NCBI GenBank assembly: GCA_030278955.1
Contig: JAOANR010000012.1
Location: forward strand, 27,025,977-27,089,976
DNA: 64,000 nt
Reading direction: 5' to 3'
From: Hygrophila difformis
Taxonomy: Eukaryota; Streptophyta; Magnoliopsida; Lamiales; Acanthaceae
Shown: positions 46,819 to 59,471 of the stretch, piece by piece
Layout: each line of letters opens with the position of its first letter
Numbering within the stretch: position 1 is the stretch's first letter
Translations under genes and position numbers: made by a program
Notes under the pieces: generated by a model
The model's input: the letters and a program-made list of their open reading frames with translations, nothing else
The model's database searches: none
What the model was told of the DNA's origin: nothing

Positions 46819-47644
46819 ATGGAGGAAAATGCAGCTTCTACAAGCAATACGGTTAGAGGAAAAAGTAAGTTTTTGTGTTTTTAGGGTTTATATGTTTAAT
46901 TGACCCATTTAGCGTAGATGTTAACATGACATGTTAAAAAGCTTTTATTTAGGCCTAATAATGGTACATTGATGTTTTTTGTGTTTAAATTGCATTTGGG
47001 TCGAAATTTGGAGGTTGGAGATTGGAGATGAGACGGGAGGTTGGAGATGAGAGCTGTTCGGCACTGGTGGGCCGAACAGTGCGAGTGTCACACGGCCATA
47101 GGCGCCGTGCGGCAAGTGTGGTGCACGGCAGAGTTGTGCCGTGCACCGGGTTAGACGTGCGGCCATTACGGCCGCACACTACATAGACTGTGCGGCTGGG
47201 CTGGCCGCACGGTCTTAACCCTGTTCGGCCCTCACGGCCAAACAGGTCTGTTCACCTTTTTTTTTCTTACTTTTTAATGTTTTATCTTTCCTTTATCTAT
47301 TGTGCTTGGTGTTTATACTTATAATTTTTTCCGCTTGAATTTCAGAGATAATAAGGTATTTTCGTCGTCGGCCTACAGCATCAGCCCGAGCTGAACAAGT
47401 CCGGCAGTTTAGAGATGCTGCAATAGTAGAGCATCCTGTTCAGGAGCACGCCCATGTGGTTGTTTTTCCTAGTCTCCCGAACCCATTTTATTACAGCTTC
47501 CTTCGAAGGATATCGTTCCTCTGTCGTGAATATGTGTGTGTAATAAGTGCCAATGACATCCGTGCTCAACTCATTTCCAAGTGGATTCTCAATGTCTTGT
47601 GTACCGCTCCAATTCGTCTCAAAAGAAGGTGGAATCTGCATTAA
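46819..47644 (+). CDS. Possible two-exon ORF inside the MULE
   Basis: ATG 46819 opens an exon (MEENAASTSNTVRGK) ending at 46864 before GTAAGT. An acceptor TTTCAG precedes exon 2 at 47346, and the joined frame (345 nt, 114 residues, IIRYFRRRPTASARAEQVRQ...) ends at 47644. I recognise no domain. The antisense strand of exon 2 has a more family-like ORF, so both are unlikely to be real. Confidence 0.25.
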
Positions 47645-47664
47645 AAGGTATTCAGATAGGAATG
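47381..47664 (-). pseudogene. FAR1/MULE-type N-terminal domain remnant
   Basis: The minus strand encodes STDVIGTYYTHIFTTEERYP followed by SKEAVIKWVRETRKNNHMGV. This resembles the F-x-S-xEE-x-WVR-x-G-x-V pattern at the start of FAR1-like and MULE transposases. It is probably a piece of the parent element's transposase. No zinc finger or DDE core follows. Confidence 0.45.
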
Positions 47665-48425
47665 AGAACAAAAAAAAAAAAAAAAACTGATCCAGTCTCG
47701 TTCGACCATCACCATCATGGCCGAACGCCTGGGGGAATGCACGACAGTCTTGGCCGAACGGATTGAGCAATGCGCGGCTCATTTCGCCGTACGACTAGTG
47801 AAACGCGCGGCCTCGTTGGCCGAACGGGCTTCTTCGCGTTCGGCTTGGCGTGCCGCGCATTGTGTTGCGCGTGCGGCAGACCAGTGCCGAACGGCTGTGC
47901 GAGAAATTGAAAATTTCAGAAATTTGAAATCATTACCTCTTCATCCGAAAGTGGCCATTGTTTCTCCATTTGTTAAGTAACTATTCTACACCACCGTTGC
48001 TTTGATTTTTACTACTTTTTGCAAGAATGTATTTGATTTTGAGATGAGAGTTGGTTTGGAGGTGGGGAAGGTTTTGGAAGATTAGGGTTTTGGAGGAGGG
48101 AAAGAGTTTTATTTTGGGGTGTGTGGATGGGGTGTATGTGGTATTTTTTGTGAGTAAAGGTTTTTTTTTTTTTTTTTAATAATGGGGGCATTTTGGGTAA
48201 CTTAAAAATGGGTAGGGTGTATGAAGCAAAAGTATGGGGTAGGAATAGCCGGCGTCTTCTTTTAAAAAAAATATAACTAAACAAAATTTCTCTAAAATCA
48301 GTCATACTCTTCATAGATTCTATATAAATCAGTCAACTCTATAGGAAGTATATGGACTTTTTAAATTCAACGACTTTTTAAAGTCCATAAAAATCTAATA
48401 AACTCTCAATCGAATACACCCCTTA

Positions 48426-49926
48426 GATTGGAAACACCATAAACGAGATTGAAGATGTAGGGATTGTTTCTTATTAATCTTTGAATTAAATAGTTCAGAG
48501 GCAACTTTATCTTTGAACCATTCAGTTCAGGCTAATAAACAACCTCTTAGTTTACTGATCATGATATGGACATTGGATTTGTTGTTGTGAGATTCTGTGC
48601 TGATGTAGTGGGTTTTGTAAAATGTGATAATGTGAATTCCCATGTGAATTTTGTGATACGATCTTTGTGATAACATTTTCAAAATCATGAAATAATCTCC
48701 AATTCTCCATCTCGTATCATATATCTAATCTCCCAACCTTCTGCATACATATACAGAATGTTGCAATTATCAATTATGCATCCTAACCAAAGATGGTAAT
48801 GGCAATTAGTAAGTGCCAACAATTTACTTGCCTCTAATTAACAAAAAAAATTGATAAAGATTGCTGTACTGTTATTAGCAAATTGTAGTGACAATTATAT
48901 GTTACTTCAATACTATAAGCTAAATTCAAAAGGGAGTGATTCGTTGCAATTTTTGTGATACTGCTCTCACTACTTTTTTATTAAAAGCCAAGGTTTTGTG
49001 CGTCATGTATCCATTCCAAAAAAGAGAGTAATTGGCTAAGCTAAATTAGTTAATCTCCTCAAAATTTATACATACATGTGTATAAATATTGTACACATTT
49101 AAAAGAAATCTTACCAATCCTCCTTTCCAGTTTTTCTTCTTACCAAACCTTCTTTCCAATATGCCTATATCCCACCAAAGAGGGATTGTAGAATATCATA
49201 TGGGATTAAATGATGGGATAGACTCTAGATTATAACCATGGTATCCTAAATGCCTGCAGTGCAATATTCCATCATCCACCCTTTTAGAACAGGAAAGGTA
49301 ATGATCAACAAACAGTAGTTTTCCTAAACACTTCTGAAAGGGATGGAGTGGGCCTTCCCGATAGTTCACTTGCAGTAGTCCTGTGACAAAAACCAATTAA
49401 GTGATGATGAAACAGAAGAAGCCACTTAACATCAATAATAATCACTCCAGTGAGGCCAGACAAGCCATGGTCCACACACATACACACACACTTATTGTTG
49501 CAATAATAATACACACCCCCACCAGCACACATAAATTCACTTACATTATCTAGAAAGAAGATGCTTTTGCATAAGAGTGTGAGCCCAAATATCTCAATCA
49601 GGCAATGGGAGCTAGAGGGCAGCCAGCCAAGGTGGTCCCTTTATCCCTTACAACAATAATTCCTGTACAGCTGATGCAATAAATTTTACCAAGCACTCGG
49701 TGTGAAACCCCATCAATGCTGCTGCTTTTGCTTAATGCTTTGCTTTTTCAACTCGTAGTAAATGATGACAGCAAAAGGCCTCTTCTTTTACTACACAATA
49801 CACTGAAAGATTCATTCATACGTACACAGATATTAGATAGATACATAAAATTATATATGTTTCAATCATTTTCTTGGTCGGCCTTTTCTACATTCTCCGA
49901 TACTAAAGCTACCACCTGCTTTTATA
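48426..49926. other. Intergenic, 3' flank of ERECTA
   Basis: No gene recognised. The right part probably contains the ERECTA 3' UTR. Confidence 0.5.
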
Positions 49927-52900
49927 CTAAACGCTGTTCTGGGAGATTACTTCGCCGAATTTGAGGAAGAGCTGGGCGTCGGAGGTGCTCATGGACGAGC
50001 AGTTCACCATGTGGGGCGTCTTGAGATTGGCGTACTCGTCCACGTAGCATTTCACTTTGGTGGTGGCGGATGGGACGGACGTGGGAGGTAGAGAGGCGAA
50101 CTTGGGAGCGGATTCTGGAGGCTGCGCCTGCAGGCTTCCGAGTACCCTGACGACTTCGTGCATTGTGGGTCGCTCGGACAGCTGTCTTTTGGTGCATAAG
50201 AGGGCTAGTTGAAACACCTTTTTGACTTCGCCGAGATCCTTGCACGTTTCGATGATCTCAGGATCAACCGTGTCCATCACCGAGTTGTTTGCTGCCTTTG
50301 TTAGTATCTGAATGAACAAGCCAGGACGTCGAAATTCTTAAAGTCCGAATAAGCAAGGAAATATGCATATGCCAACAAAATGGTTTAAGTAATTGTGCTG
50401 ACTGACCAGATGATGGAGATTGGATTCGTTATCCACGGGTTTCCTTCCGGTGAGCAACTCCAAGAGAACAATGCCGAAGCTGTAGACATCAGACTTCTCC
50501 GTGAGGCGGGAGGTGCGTGCGTACTCGGGATCAATGTAGCCAATGGTGCCCATTAAATAAGTAGAAGTATGGGTTTTCGATGTGCACAAGTTCTTGGCAA
50601 TTCCAAAATCTGTTAGATGTGCTTCGAAATCCTTGTCCAGTAAAATATTCGACGACTTCACATCACGGTGGATTATGCGTGGGCTACAATCATGGTGTAG
50701 ATAAGCAAGACCCTGTGCAGAACCTAAAGCAATTCGCAGACGGGTTTCCCAATTGAGTCTTTTCTTTTTCGTCCTTCCTGTAAAGCCACAACTCGCATTT
50801 CCTTCAGTTCATAAATTTGGCGAAAAATGCATATAAAATGCAAAAATGGCACTTGAATAATCTCACCGTGAAGGAGATCCCACAGGCTTCCGTTTTCCAT
50901 GTAATCATAAAACAGAAGATTCCCATAAGGAGAAAGGGAATATCCTTGTAATGAGACTAGATTACGATGCTTGATGCTCCCGATTGTTCCTAGCTCTGTC
51001 TCGAATTCCTTGAGGCAATGCGGGTAATGAGAGTAGAGTCTCTTGATAGCCACAGGACGACAATTCTTGAGCACACACTTGTACACTGTGCTCGATGCTC
51101 CATAACCAATTATATATTTCTCACTTAGGTTCTCAGTCATTCTCATAATGTCTTCGTACACGTGAAGTGCCATGTTCATGTTGAGAATATAAAGCTTCGG
51201 AGGCACGTAGTGAACTACCAACACATGGAACCATGAGAAAAACAAAACACAAGAAAATATAGGAAGCTAAATCTAATAAAGACAAGCGCTGGTGCACGCA
51301 GCAAAAGACTTCAACAAACCTGGCTTATCGGGTGGTCCATCTATGAAAAACTTTGGATTGTGCGGCCAGCAGGCCGCGACTAAGATCATCAGAAGAATAA
51401 CCAAGCCTCCCAGAGCTATTCCAAGTATCGCAGCCTTGGGCAATGTAGCTGTAAACCAAATAAACATGTGTAAGAACTAAGAAGCCACAAGAAAATTGTT
51501 TCTTAGAAGACATCAAACCGGCAAGTGACTCACCGCGCTCAGCTGAATGAGGTGCATGGCAAGAAGAACTAAGCCAGTAGCCACAAAGACTAGGATTTCC
51601 CAAGAAACTGAAAACAGACATTAATCAAAATCAATTGCAAGCAGTAAAAGGAAAAGTTACCAGTAACTGCAGTTGGAATTGAGGAAGATCCTACCTGTCG
51701 GGTGAAAATCTTGTAAAGTTATTTCCTGTAGGAATATAACCAACGAGATTGTTGTACGACACATTCCTGCAACAGAAAAAGATTGGCATAGTAGAATAAC
51801 CATATGGACTTAATAGAAGGATATAAAAACATTATCAAACTCTTTGTCAGTGAACATACAGCACAGTTAGGCTCAGGCAATTGGTAAGTGCAGTAACATC
51901 ACCAGATATATTGTTGTTTTCCAGCCTCCTGCAATAATTTGTTGCACAATGTAGCGACTTTTTAATGAAACAAATCAGTACAACAATTTGAAGTGGAGGC
52001 AATCTTAATCATTGATGCGTGCGGAGGCGCACACACACACGCACACACAAATCTTACAGCATGAAGAGATTTTGGAGCTGGCCAAGTTCCTGGGGGATTG
52101 GGCCTGAGAGGTGGTTATTTGAAAGATCTCTACAAGAAAACATCATTTTCGAAACAGTCAACAGATTGATTCAGTAAGTGAATATTATAATTCCTTAACT
52201 ATCTTGTTCCCTTACATTTCCATTACACTTCGCAAGTTACTAAATTCTGCAGGTATGAACCCAGTAAGATCGTTCTTGCTTAAATTGCTGTTCAAGGGCT
52301 GAAAAAGGTGAGAAATGAAAGCAGCAGTACAATGAAAAACGGAGTAAGGAGATTCACTCACAGTTTTAGCAGATGTTCCAAGTCCCCGAGAGAGGAGGGC
52401 ATGGAGCCACTGATCATATTATTCGAGAGGTCACTGTCTCAACAATACAACAAAGGAACATCATTATGATTTGGAATACATTTTAACAATACAAATTCCT
52501 CAAAAACAAAGCATAGGCTTACAGAGTGTCCAAATTTCCAATGCGTGAAAGCTCTATAGGAATGGGACCACTGATGTTGTTAGAGGATAGGTTCCTGCAG
52601 AATGTAACAAATATAGCTTGATTTACTTGAATACTTGCACAGAATGTAACATAGTATATAGCGTAAGTTTGGAAGATTCCATGCAACTAAACTCACAGAT
52701 AAGTCATGCTTTCCAGCTTCTGAAATGTTGGTGGAACTGTTCCGTTCAATTTGTTTCCATGCGCATTCCTGTGTCAGAATATCATGTTAAACAAACATCC
52801 AAAGCAAAAACTCCTTAAAGAATAACATAATCTTATTCTCACAGGCTATTTAGATTTGTGCAAGAGCTTAGATTATCTGGAATTGGCCCCTCCAAATGAT

Positions 52901-55603
52901 TGTTTGCGACATTTCTGCATAGTAGAAGGTTATAAACAAAATGCAACAAAATTTGTTTGCGACATTTAAAGAGACAAATGCAACAAATTTGGTTGTATAA
53001 ATACACACAGGTCAAACAAATCTGTAAGCTTCCCGAGCTCTGGTGGAATATGCCCAGTTAGTTTATTGTCATTCAATTCCCTGAAGATGAGAATAGATCA
53101 ATGAATCCACCCACAAATGAAAACGGATTGAAGACCACAATAGGCGGATGTTAACCAAGATCATACAGGTAGTGAAGTTTTGACATATTTCCAAGCTCTG
53201 GGGGAATTGAACCAGTCAGCTTGTTAGCATGCAGATACCTGCAAGAGAAAACAGCACGAACATGAGCATACATAGTAAAGAAGCTATAATATGCCCTGGG
53301 CAAGAAAATTGAATCTTTGCTCTACTCAAGCAAGCAAGAAAGGAAACATCTTTGATCCTAAATGAAAAATACTTGGTTTGCTTACAGTTTCTCGGTGTAT
53401 GTTAAATTTCCAAGAATGGGCGGAACTGTTCCACTCAACATATTATTGCTCAGGTCTCTGAGAAAATACATAAAATATTACGGGATATAGAAAATCAAGA
53501 AAGCGGAATTAAATTTCAAAAGCTCATTTAGCCAGAACTAAGCCACGCTAATAAACACTTACAACACAGCAAGAGCCTGCATCAAGCCAATAACAGATGG
53601 TATTTGCCCAGATAACCGGTTATTTTGCAACGACCTTTAAATAGAAAAGATTATTAGTAGATAATACGACACATCATATTCAATTTCAGCTTCCATATAT
53701 GAAACTGAACCAAGTGAAAATCTAACAAGAAACACTTACAAGGTAGCAACTTGAAGAAATCCAATATTAAAAGGTATCTCTCCCGTGAAATTGTTGTATG
53801 ACAAGTCCCTAACATCAACATAATAATGCTCGTAACTTGAATTATTTCGAACAGTATAATAGTTTCTGTTAAGATACATACAGAACCTGGAAGGCCGTAC
53901 AGTTGCCAATGTTATCAGGAATTGTACCACTCAAGCTATTATTCCGAACATCACTGGCAAATTAACATATGCAAGTAGTATTTAATCATGAACCACTCTA
54001 AATTCATAAAGCTTCTTATAGAACCACATCATTGGAAACTTACAAGTACCACAGGCCTGTTAATTGACACATATCTGGAGAGAGTGTGCCTTGCAGATTA
54101 TTCCCCCTGAGCCCTCTGTTCCAACCAGAAAAATTGACACTTGTTAGTCTTATAAAACATAATCCAAGCTCCGGCGACAGCGAGTTTTGAAAGCTTACAA
54201 GTATTGAAGGACTTCATTCCAATACAAGAGCCTTGGTATTTCCCCACTCAGCTTGTTTTGGGCCAAATCCCTTTGAGCATTGAAATGCACATAAGTATTT
54301 CACCTTAAATTCTTCATCTTCAACAAGGAATCAAAATAAGTATAACTCACAGGATTTTTAAGTTGGGAATCTGCGACAGCGTCGATGGGATTGGCCCAAT
54401 TAACTGATTATTCTTCAAAATTCTGTAATTAATGGTAAAATTCTCATAAACCTATGAACTTAGATAAGTGTACGTAAAGCTAAATTTTGCAATTTTAATG
54501 GCTTTAATATACGTACAAATCCTCAAGTCGCTTCAACTTTGAGATTGAGAAAGGAATATCCCCATAGAGCTCATTGTATGACAAGTCCCTAACACAGATA
54601 CAATTGAAACATGCTCAACCAGTGTGTAATATTATAGATACATGGAGACAGCAATTCTTATCTGTTCCATTTATACAGAATTTGGGAACACTGCATTAAT
54701 TAACTTACAAGCTCTGCAAAGCTGAACAGTCTCCAATTTCATCTGGAATCTGTCCAGAGAGCTTATTCCCTCTCAAGTCACTAAATGTAAGAGTAGCACA
54801 AAAAGATTAAATTTAAAGCAGATCTCCCAAACCCTAAAGATACTGGAAAGACCGAAAGTAAATCTAGAATTACATAGATATCAGGCCTTTTAGCTGTCCA
54901 ATAGCAGGTGATATTTCTCCACCAAGATTCAAACCTGAAAGATTGCTGTAATGTATGCACAACTACATAAGCCACATTCTGAAGGAAATACCAAATCCAC
55001 AACAAACTAAGCATAAAAGAATGCGGAGCTTAGCAAGACATATCAATAAATGGCAAAAAAAGAGAGAAAAAATCTATCTTGAAATCTTACAGAGTAACAA
55101 CGTTGAAGGTGACATTATCACACATGATCCCTCTCCAGGCACAATAATCTGAAGATGGGGAATCAGTCCAGTCATACAGCACATTATCCACATCTTTAAA
55201 TGACTTCTTCACCTCCAGCAAGGTAGCTCCTTTTCATAAATTGCAAAATTCCCAAGAGGAAAATTAGCATACTCTGTTGGGCTTGAAAGAACAGCTCAAT
55301 AAAATGTTTTAAGGAACGCTAATGAGACAAAAGATGTTTAACAAAGACAAATGACAGAGATTATAAAATGAAGACAAATTAAAAAGGGAAACTTTCTTAA
55401 AAGTTCCATGGTAGTTATTAAATGATTAAATTAAAATACTAAACCCATGGTGGTCTAGATAGACTCCTAAGAAAGGCAAAAGGGAAAGCAATAAATCCCC
55501 ACCGAACACTAAGTCACTCACCCTCTTCACTCTCCACATGAGGAAAGCTCAGGAGAACTAACAAGCATCCAACGAGAGCAAATCTTTGCCAAGAATTTGC
55601 CAT
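49927..55603 (-). CDS. ERECTA: ERECTA leucine-rich-repeat receptor-like kinase
   Basis: I placed 27 coding exons. Signal peptide: 55603-55522. N-cap: 55229-55091. LRR exons, nearly all exactly 72 nt, start at 54945, 54780, 54588, 54422, 54270, 54115, 53953, 53808 (69 nt), 53634, 53457, 53238, 53080, 52914, 52768, 52594, 52433, 52287, 52129, 51928 (69 nt) and 51766. Then 51607-51534, 51448-51320 (transmembrane [20 protein letters not shown]), 51214-50867, 50777-50407 and 50307-49927. They total 2958 nt in frame, 985 residues. The kinase is intact: [41 protein letters not shown]. The tail ([13 protein letters not shown]...[13 protein letters not shown]) is ERECTA-type, not ERL-type. ERECTA at the plasma membrane perceives EPF/EPFL peptides in stomatal and organ-growth signalling. 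Confidence 0.97.
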
Positions 55604-56984
55604 AGCTCTCACTTCTTCAGAACCAGTAAAGAGTGTGCCTTTGCCCTTATGGAAGACCAATGAAGAAGTACAGTAACGGACAATAGAGGGGTTGGAACTT
55701 GTAATGAAAAATTGGGAAGTGATTAAAAAGGGGAAAGCTGCAAAACTTGCATCAGAGCATCAAGTGCTGGATACGCCGACACAAATGAAAGTGAAATTAA
55801 AAAAAAAAAGGTAATGAGAAAGAAGAAAAAAAAAATAAGGGAATGGAAGGGGAGGAATATGAATTGCATCAAATGCTCTGAGAATTGTGGAAAATTGTGA
55901 CAAGGGAAGGGCCTGAGGCTTTGCAATGTTCAATCACATCGTTCTGGCAGAGTGCCCCTGCCTCGCAGAGTGTGTTTGTGAGTGAGAGAGAGAGAGACTG
56001 CAAACATTGCATGTAAGTAAATGTAGAGAGAGAAACGGGCAAGGGTGAGATAATAGAGAGATAAGCTGGAAAGAGAAAATATTGAGAAATTATTTGAAGA
56101 GGGGGGGAAAAGTTAAAAAGGACCATCTGCCAAGGTTCTGAATTCTGATACATACAATCCCTGCTGCAACATCTCATTACATTACAGCTCTTGCTCACAG
56201 ACAGACCCCTCTCTCTCTCTCTCTCTCCCAATCATACTTACAAACAGTGGTGTATCTATATGCCATTCATTCATTCATTCCCCACCAAAAAAAAAAATAT
56301 CTCCACACACAAAGATAACACAACTAAATAACATTTCCATGTATTTACAGAGCATCCAAAAGGTAACACAAGTTTTTTTGATAAACAAAAGGTAACACAA
56401 GTTTTAAAAAGCAATGAGAAATTGAGATCTCAATTAAACAAAAAGATTAAAACAGATTTGAAAAGAAAATAAAAAATTGCTTCTTTTTTTTCATCTGGAC
56501 TTCTTGGATTTCTTTCAATTTTAGGAGAAGGGGCCAATCGATATCACGTCGCTGTCGTTGCAGGGATAGAGGTGTAGGAAGAGAGAGAGAGAGGGGGGAA
56601 GCAGTGGGTTTTTGTTGAGTTGAGAATGAACACCACTTTCCCCGAGTCACTTAACCAAGTTATCCAAATTGGTGTATAGTTGATATCAATGCACATGTAT
56701 TGAAGCTAGGCAACTGCATTCAGAATTGAGTACTACTGTTTTGCTTTTCACTCCCCTTCTTTGCCCGGTTTCAGATGTGCATTTATTTTTAGTATACTTC
56801 ATATTCTACTACAACCTTCTTAAATTAGTCTTTGGATAACTAAATGCACTGGGACATGAACTGATGGGTACCATGAAATGAACAATGAAGTGGTTAAAAA
56901 CGACTCCACTCTCCAGTCGACTCTTGATTCATTATGAGTGATTCCATTAAAAGATGCTGAAGAAAGAAGCATGGCTATTATTAA
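55604..56984 (-). other. 5' UTR and promoter region of ERECTA
   Basis: Contains GA/CT microsatellites (about 55983-55996 and 56209-56228) and a short direct duplication AAAGGTAACACAAGTTTT at 56359 and 56388. No gene recognised. Confidence 0.5.
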
Positions 56985-57217
56985 GGGGCTGTTTGGAATT
57001 TTTTATCCTCTTTTTAATTTATTTTTTGTAAAAGTCTTTTTTTGAAAAAAATCTTTTGGATTAATTTTTCATAGCAAGAAAATAACTATCTTTTGGATTC
57101 ATTTTTTATGGCAATGAAGTAACTCCAAAAGTTAAAATTTTCTTAAATATAGAAAAATTCTAGGAATTACTTCTCTCTCTTACTTCTATTCTTTTTTAAG
57201 AAAATCCAAACAAATCC
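56985..57217. mobile_element. Tourist-like MITE, 233 bp
   Basis: Ends GGGGCTGTTTGGA...TCCAAACAAATCC with TAA duplications at 56982-56984 and 57218-57220. Confidence 0.8.
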
Positions 57218-57238
57218 TAAATGCAGCCAAATGACTAA

Positions 57239-57406
57239 GAGGGTGTTTGGATAAGCTGTAATAAAAGTGATTATCTGATTATTATGTTTTCAAAACGCAA
57301 ATAATCAGTTTAACTGCTAAAAAATAGTGCTGCAAACCTGATTATTTGCGTTTTGAAAACGCAATAATCAGATACTCAGTTTCACATCACTCATCCAAAC
57401 ACCCAC
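57239..57406. mobile_element. Tourist-like MITE, 168 bp
   Basis: Ends GAGGGTGTTTGGAT...ATCCAAACACCCAC with TAA at 57236-57238 and 57407-57409. The interior has facing GATTATTTGCGTTTTGAAAA-type palindromes. Confidence 0.85.
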
Positions 57407-57419
57407 TAATTTATTAAAC

Positions 57420-58530
57420 GGAAAAAATGCTTAAAATGTCCATTATCTTTTCAAAAAAGTCAAATTCATCCTTTTTAAATTTTATTACCAAATTAGTCCT
57501 CTACAAATGCTAATTATGTCCGGATCAATCCATTGTTCACTAATTATGCCCTAATTGCTGACGTGACAATGGTGTAAATTTAAATCAGACACGTGGACAT
57601 AATATTAGTCATTTTTCTTTTATCTTTTACCAATTCAGTCCTAAACTTTTATTTTGTTCCATTTAGTCCTCTACCCAAATCAGTTATTTTTATATTAATC
57701 GGACTCCAACCTTTCAAATTATTTCCTTTCAGCCCCAAATCCTTAAATTTTTGTTATTATTAGTCCATTTTTCAAATAAATACACAATATGCTTCCATAA
57801 ATAAAATCAAACACCAAACTTATACATCGATTTGACAGCCTTGTGACCGGGTCTTTCCTACCTTATGACATAGCAAGGTTTGGGTAAATGATTTTATTTA
57901 AATATTTTTTTCAATAAAGTCAAGGCTTCCGGTATCCATATCCTTTCAAAAATTGAAATTAAATCATTTACTCAAACCTTGCTACGTCTTAAGGTGGGAA
58001 ACAAAATAGTATTGTGATGATTGTTGCTAAAGAAAACCAGAATCGATGAACAATCGGTTGCGGTCGAGTGGTTAGAAGGAGTCCGTATAATCCTGGAGCT
58101 CCCGGTAACAAGGCATTCAAACCGATGTATGATGTTTGGTATTTAATTTTATTTACGGAAACATGTTGGGCCTTTATTTGAAAAATGGACTAATAATAAA
58201 AATTTAAGGATTTGGGGCTGAAAGAAAATAATGTGAAATGTTGGAGTCCGATTAGTATAAAAATGACAGATTTGGGTAGAGAACTAAATGGAACAAAACA
58301 AAATTTTAGGACTGAATTGGTAAAAGATAAAAGAAAATGACTAATATTATGTCCACGTGTCTGATTTAAATTTAAACCCTTGCCACGTCAGTAATTAAGG
58401 CATAATTATTGAACAATGGACTGATCCAGACATAATTAGCATTTGTAGAGGACTAAATTGGTAATAAAATTAAAAAAGGATGGATTTAGCTTTTTTGAAA
58501 AGATAATGGACATTTTAAGCCTTTTTTTCC
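57420..58530. mobile_element. Foldback MULE-like element with about 390-bp arms
   Basis: The left arm starts GGAAAAAATGCTTAAAATGT; the right arm is its inverse. Both arms share TAGTCCTCTACAAATGCTAA and further blocks through to TTATTTGAAAAATGGACTAA. The 10-bp duplication TTTATTAAAC flanks it (57410-57419 and 58531-58540), close to the 9-10 bp of MULEs. A second, inner inverted repeat (GCAAGGTTTGGGTAAATGAT) lies at 57.87-57.99 kb. Confidence 0.85.
58046..58130 (+). other. tRNA-like (pol III box A/B) segment
   Basis: GCGGTCGAGTGGTTAGAAGG resembles a box A and GGCATTCAAACCG a weak box B, about 45 bp apart, in the core of the foldback. It may be a SINE head; no A tail was found. Confidence 0.3.
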
Positions 58531-58540
58531 TTTATTAAAC

Positions 58541-59471
58541 CATTTCCAATAGTTCACACTGCACTCAAACTCATTTTACAGTAAAACAGTAATTTATTTT
58601 ATGATATAAAAATTGTATAAATTATAAAAGGGGTTTTGAGAGTTTAATACCTCAAGAGAAAAGATATGTAAAATCAGTACCAGCATTTGAGTATAAGTTT
58701 GTAAATAGTAAAAACTCAAATTTGAGTATTTACTATTTATAAATGTGATAAAAACTTAAAATAAGTTTGGTCTTATTAGGGTATTGTTGGAAAGAAGATG
58801 TTAATTCATTGAGTACCATTGGTGATGATCTTACTCTTATTGGATTACTAAATTTCACTAATTATAATAGTTATGAAATTTGAAGTTTTGAATTTAAAAT
58901 AAAATAAAGTTGATGAGTGATATTATTATTTAATATCTAAAGATTAAATTAAATGGGATGATGATTTGTCCAAAGGATAAAGTCTCTACCGTTTAGCTTT
59001 TTAAATACTTAAAAATTATTAAATACTTTTCATTTTAACTGCTAAACTCTAAATTTTACAATTCACTAAGTTTTAACTTTTCAAACTATAAAATCTAACT
59101 CTAATCTTAAATTCTACTAATATGAAATATATAAATTTATTATTTCTCAAACATAGCAGACATCATAGAATTGAATAATTTAGTGATATTGCTTAATATA
59201 TTGATTATTACAGTATATTATAAATATGTGTATAAATTTAATATATGTAGGTGAATATTTTTTGGCTAAAAAATATATGTAGATAAATTTGGTTGATAGT
59301 TAATTCTGTACTATATTTTTGTGGCTCCTCTCAAGGGTACTTTTGTCAAGCTTGTATCAACAAATTAATTAAGCTGGCAAATACTAATTGTATAGAACTT
59401 TAAGGTTTTTTTTTTTTTTTTTAAAAAAAGGAAGGCGAAGCAGGAAAACTTTATAGGCATTTTAATTCATA
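58541..59471. other. Intergenic
   Basis: AT-rich. Contains a T-rich tract near 59407-59422. No gene seen. Confidence 0.5.

Larger units (their letters stand above)
46476..48256. mobile_element. Non-autonomous MULE, 1781 bp, intact ends
   Basis: Termini are identical inverted repeats of about 42 bp (GACGCCGGCTATTCCTACCC... on each end). They are flanked by the perfect 9-bp duplication TTCTTTTAA at 46467-46475 and 48257-48265. The interior has two GC-rich blocks (47.04-47.23 and 47.69-47.91 kb) dense in GGCCGAACG and GTGCGGC words, plus coding-like sequence on both strands. Confidence 0.9.
46061..48422. mobile_element. Tourist/PIF-Harbinger-like element containing a SINE and a MULE
   Basis: Inverted ends GTGGGTGTATTCAATCAAGA and (reverse) GGGGTGTATTCGATTGAGA are flanked by TTA (46058-46060, 48423-48425). 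Subterminally, about 44-bp units (AGTCTTTAAAAATCTTGAGG) repeat three times at 46.12-46.25 kb. Without the MULE and its duplication the element is about 570 bp. Confidence 0.75.

Noticed and set aside
56447..56650. 67-residue ORF upstream of ERECTA
   Set aside because: Low-complexity Ser/Leu and Lys runs from CT and A repeats; no homology recognised.
58046..58130. Functional tRNA gene
   Set aside because: No acceptor-stem pairing or cloverleaf could be built; only box-like words are present.
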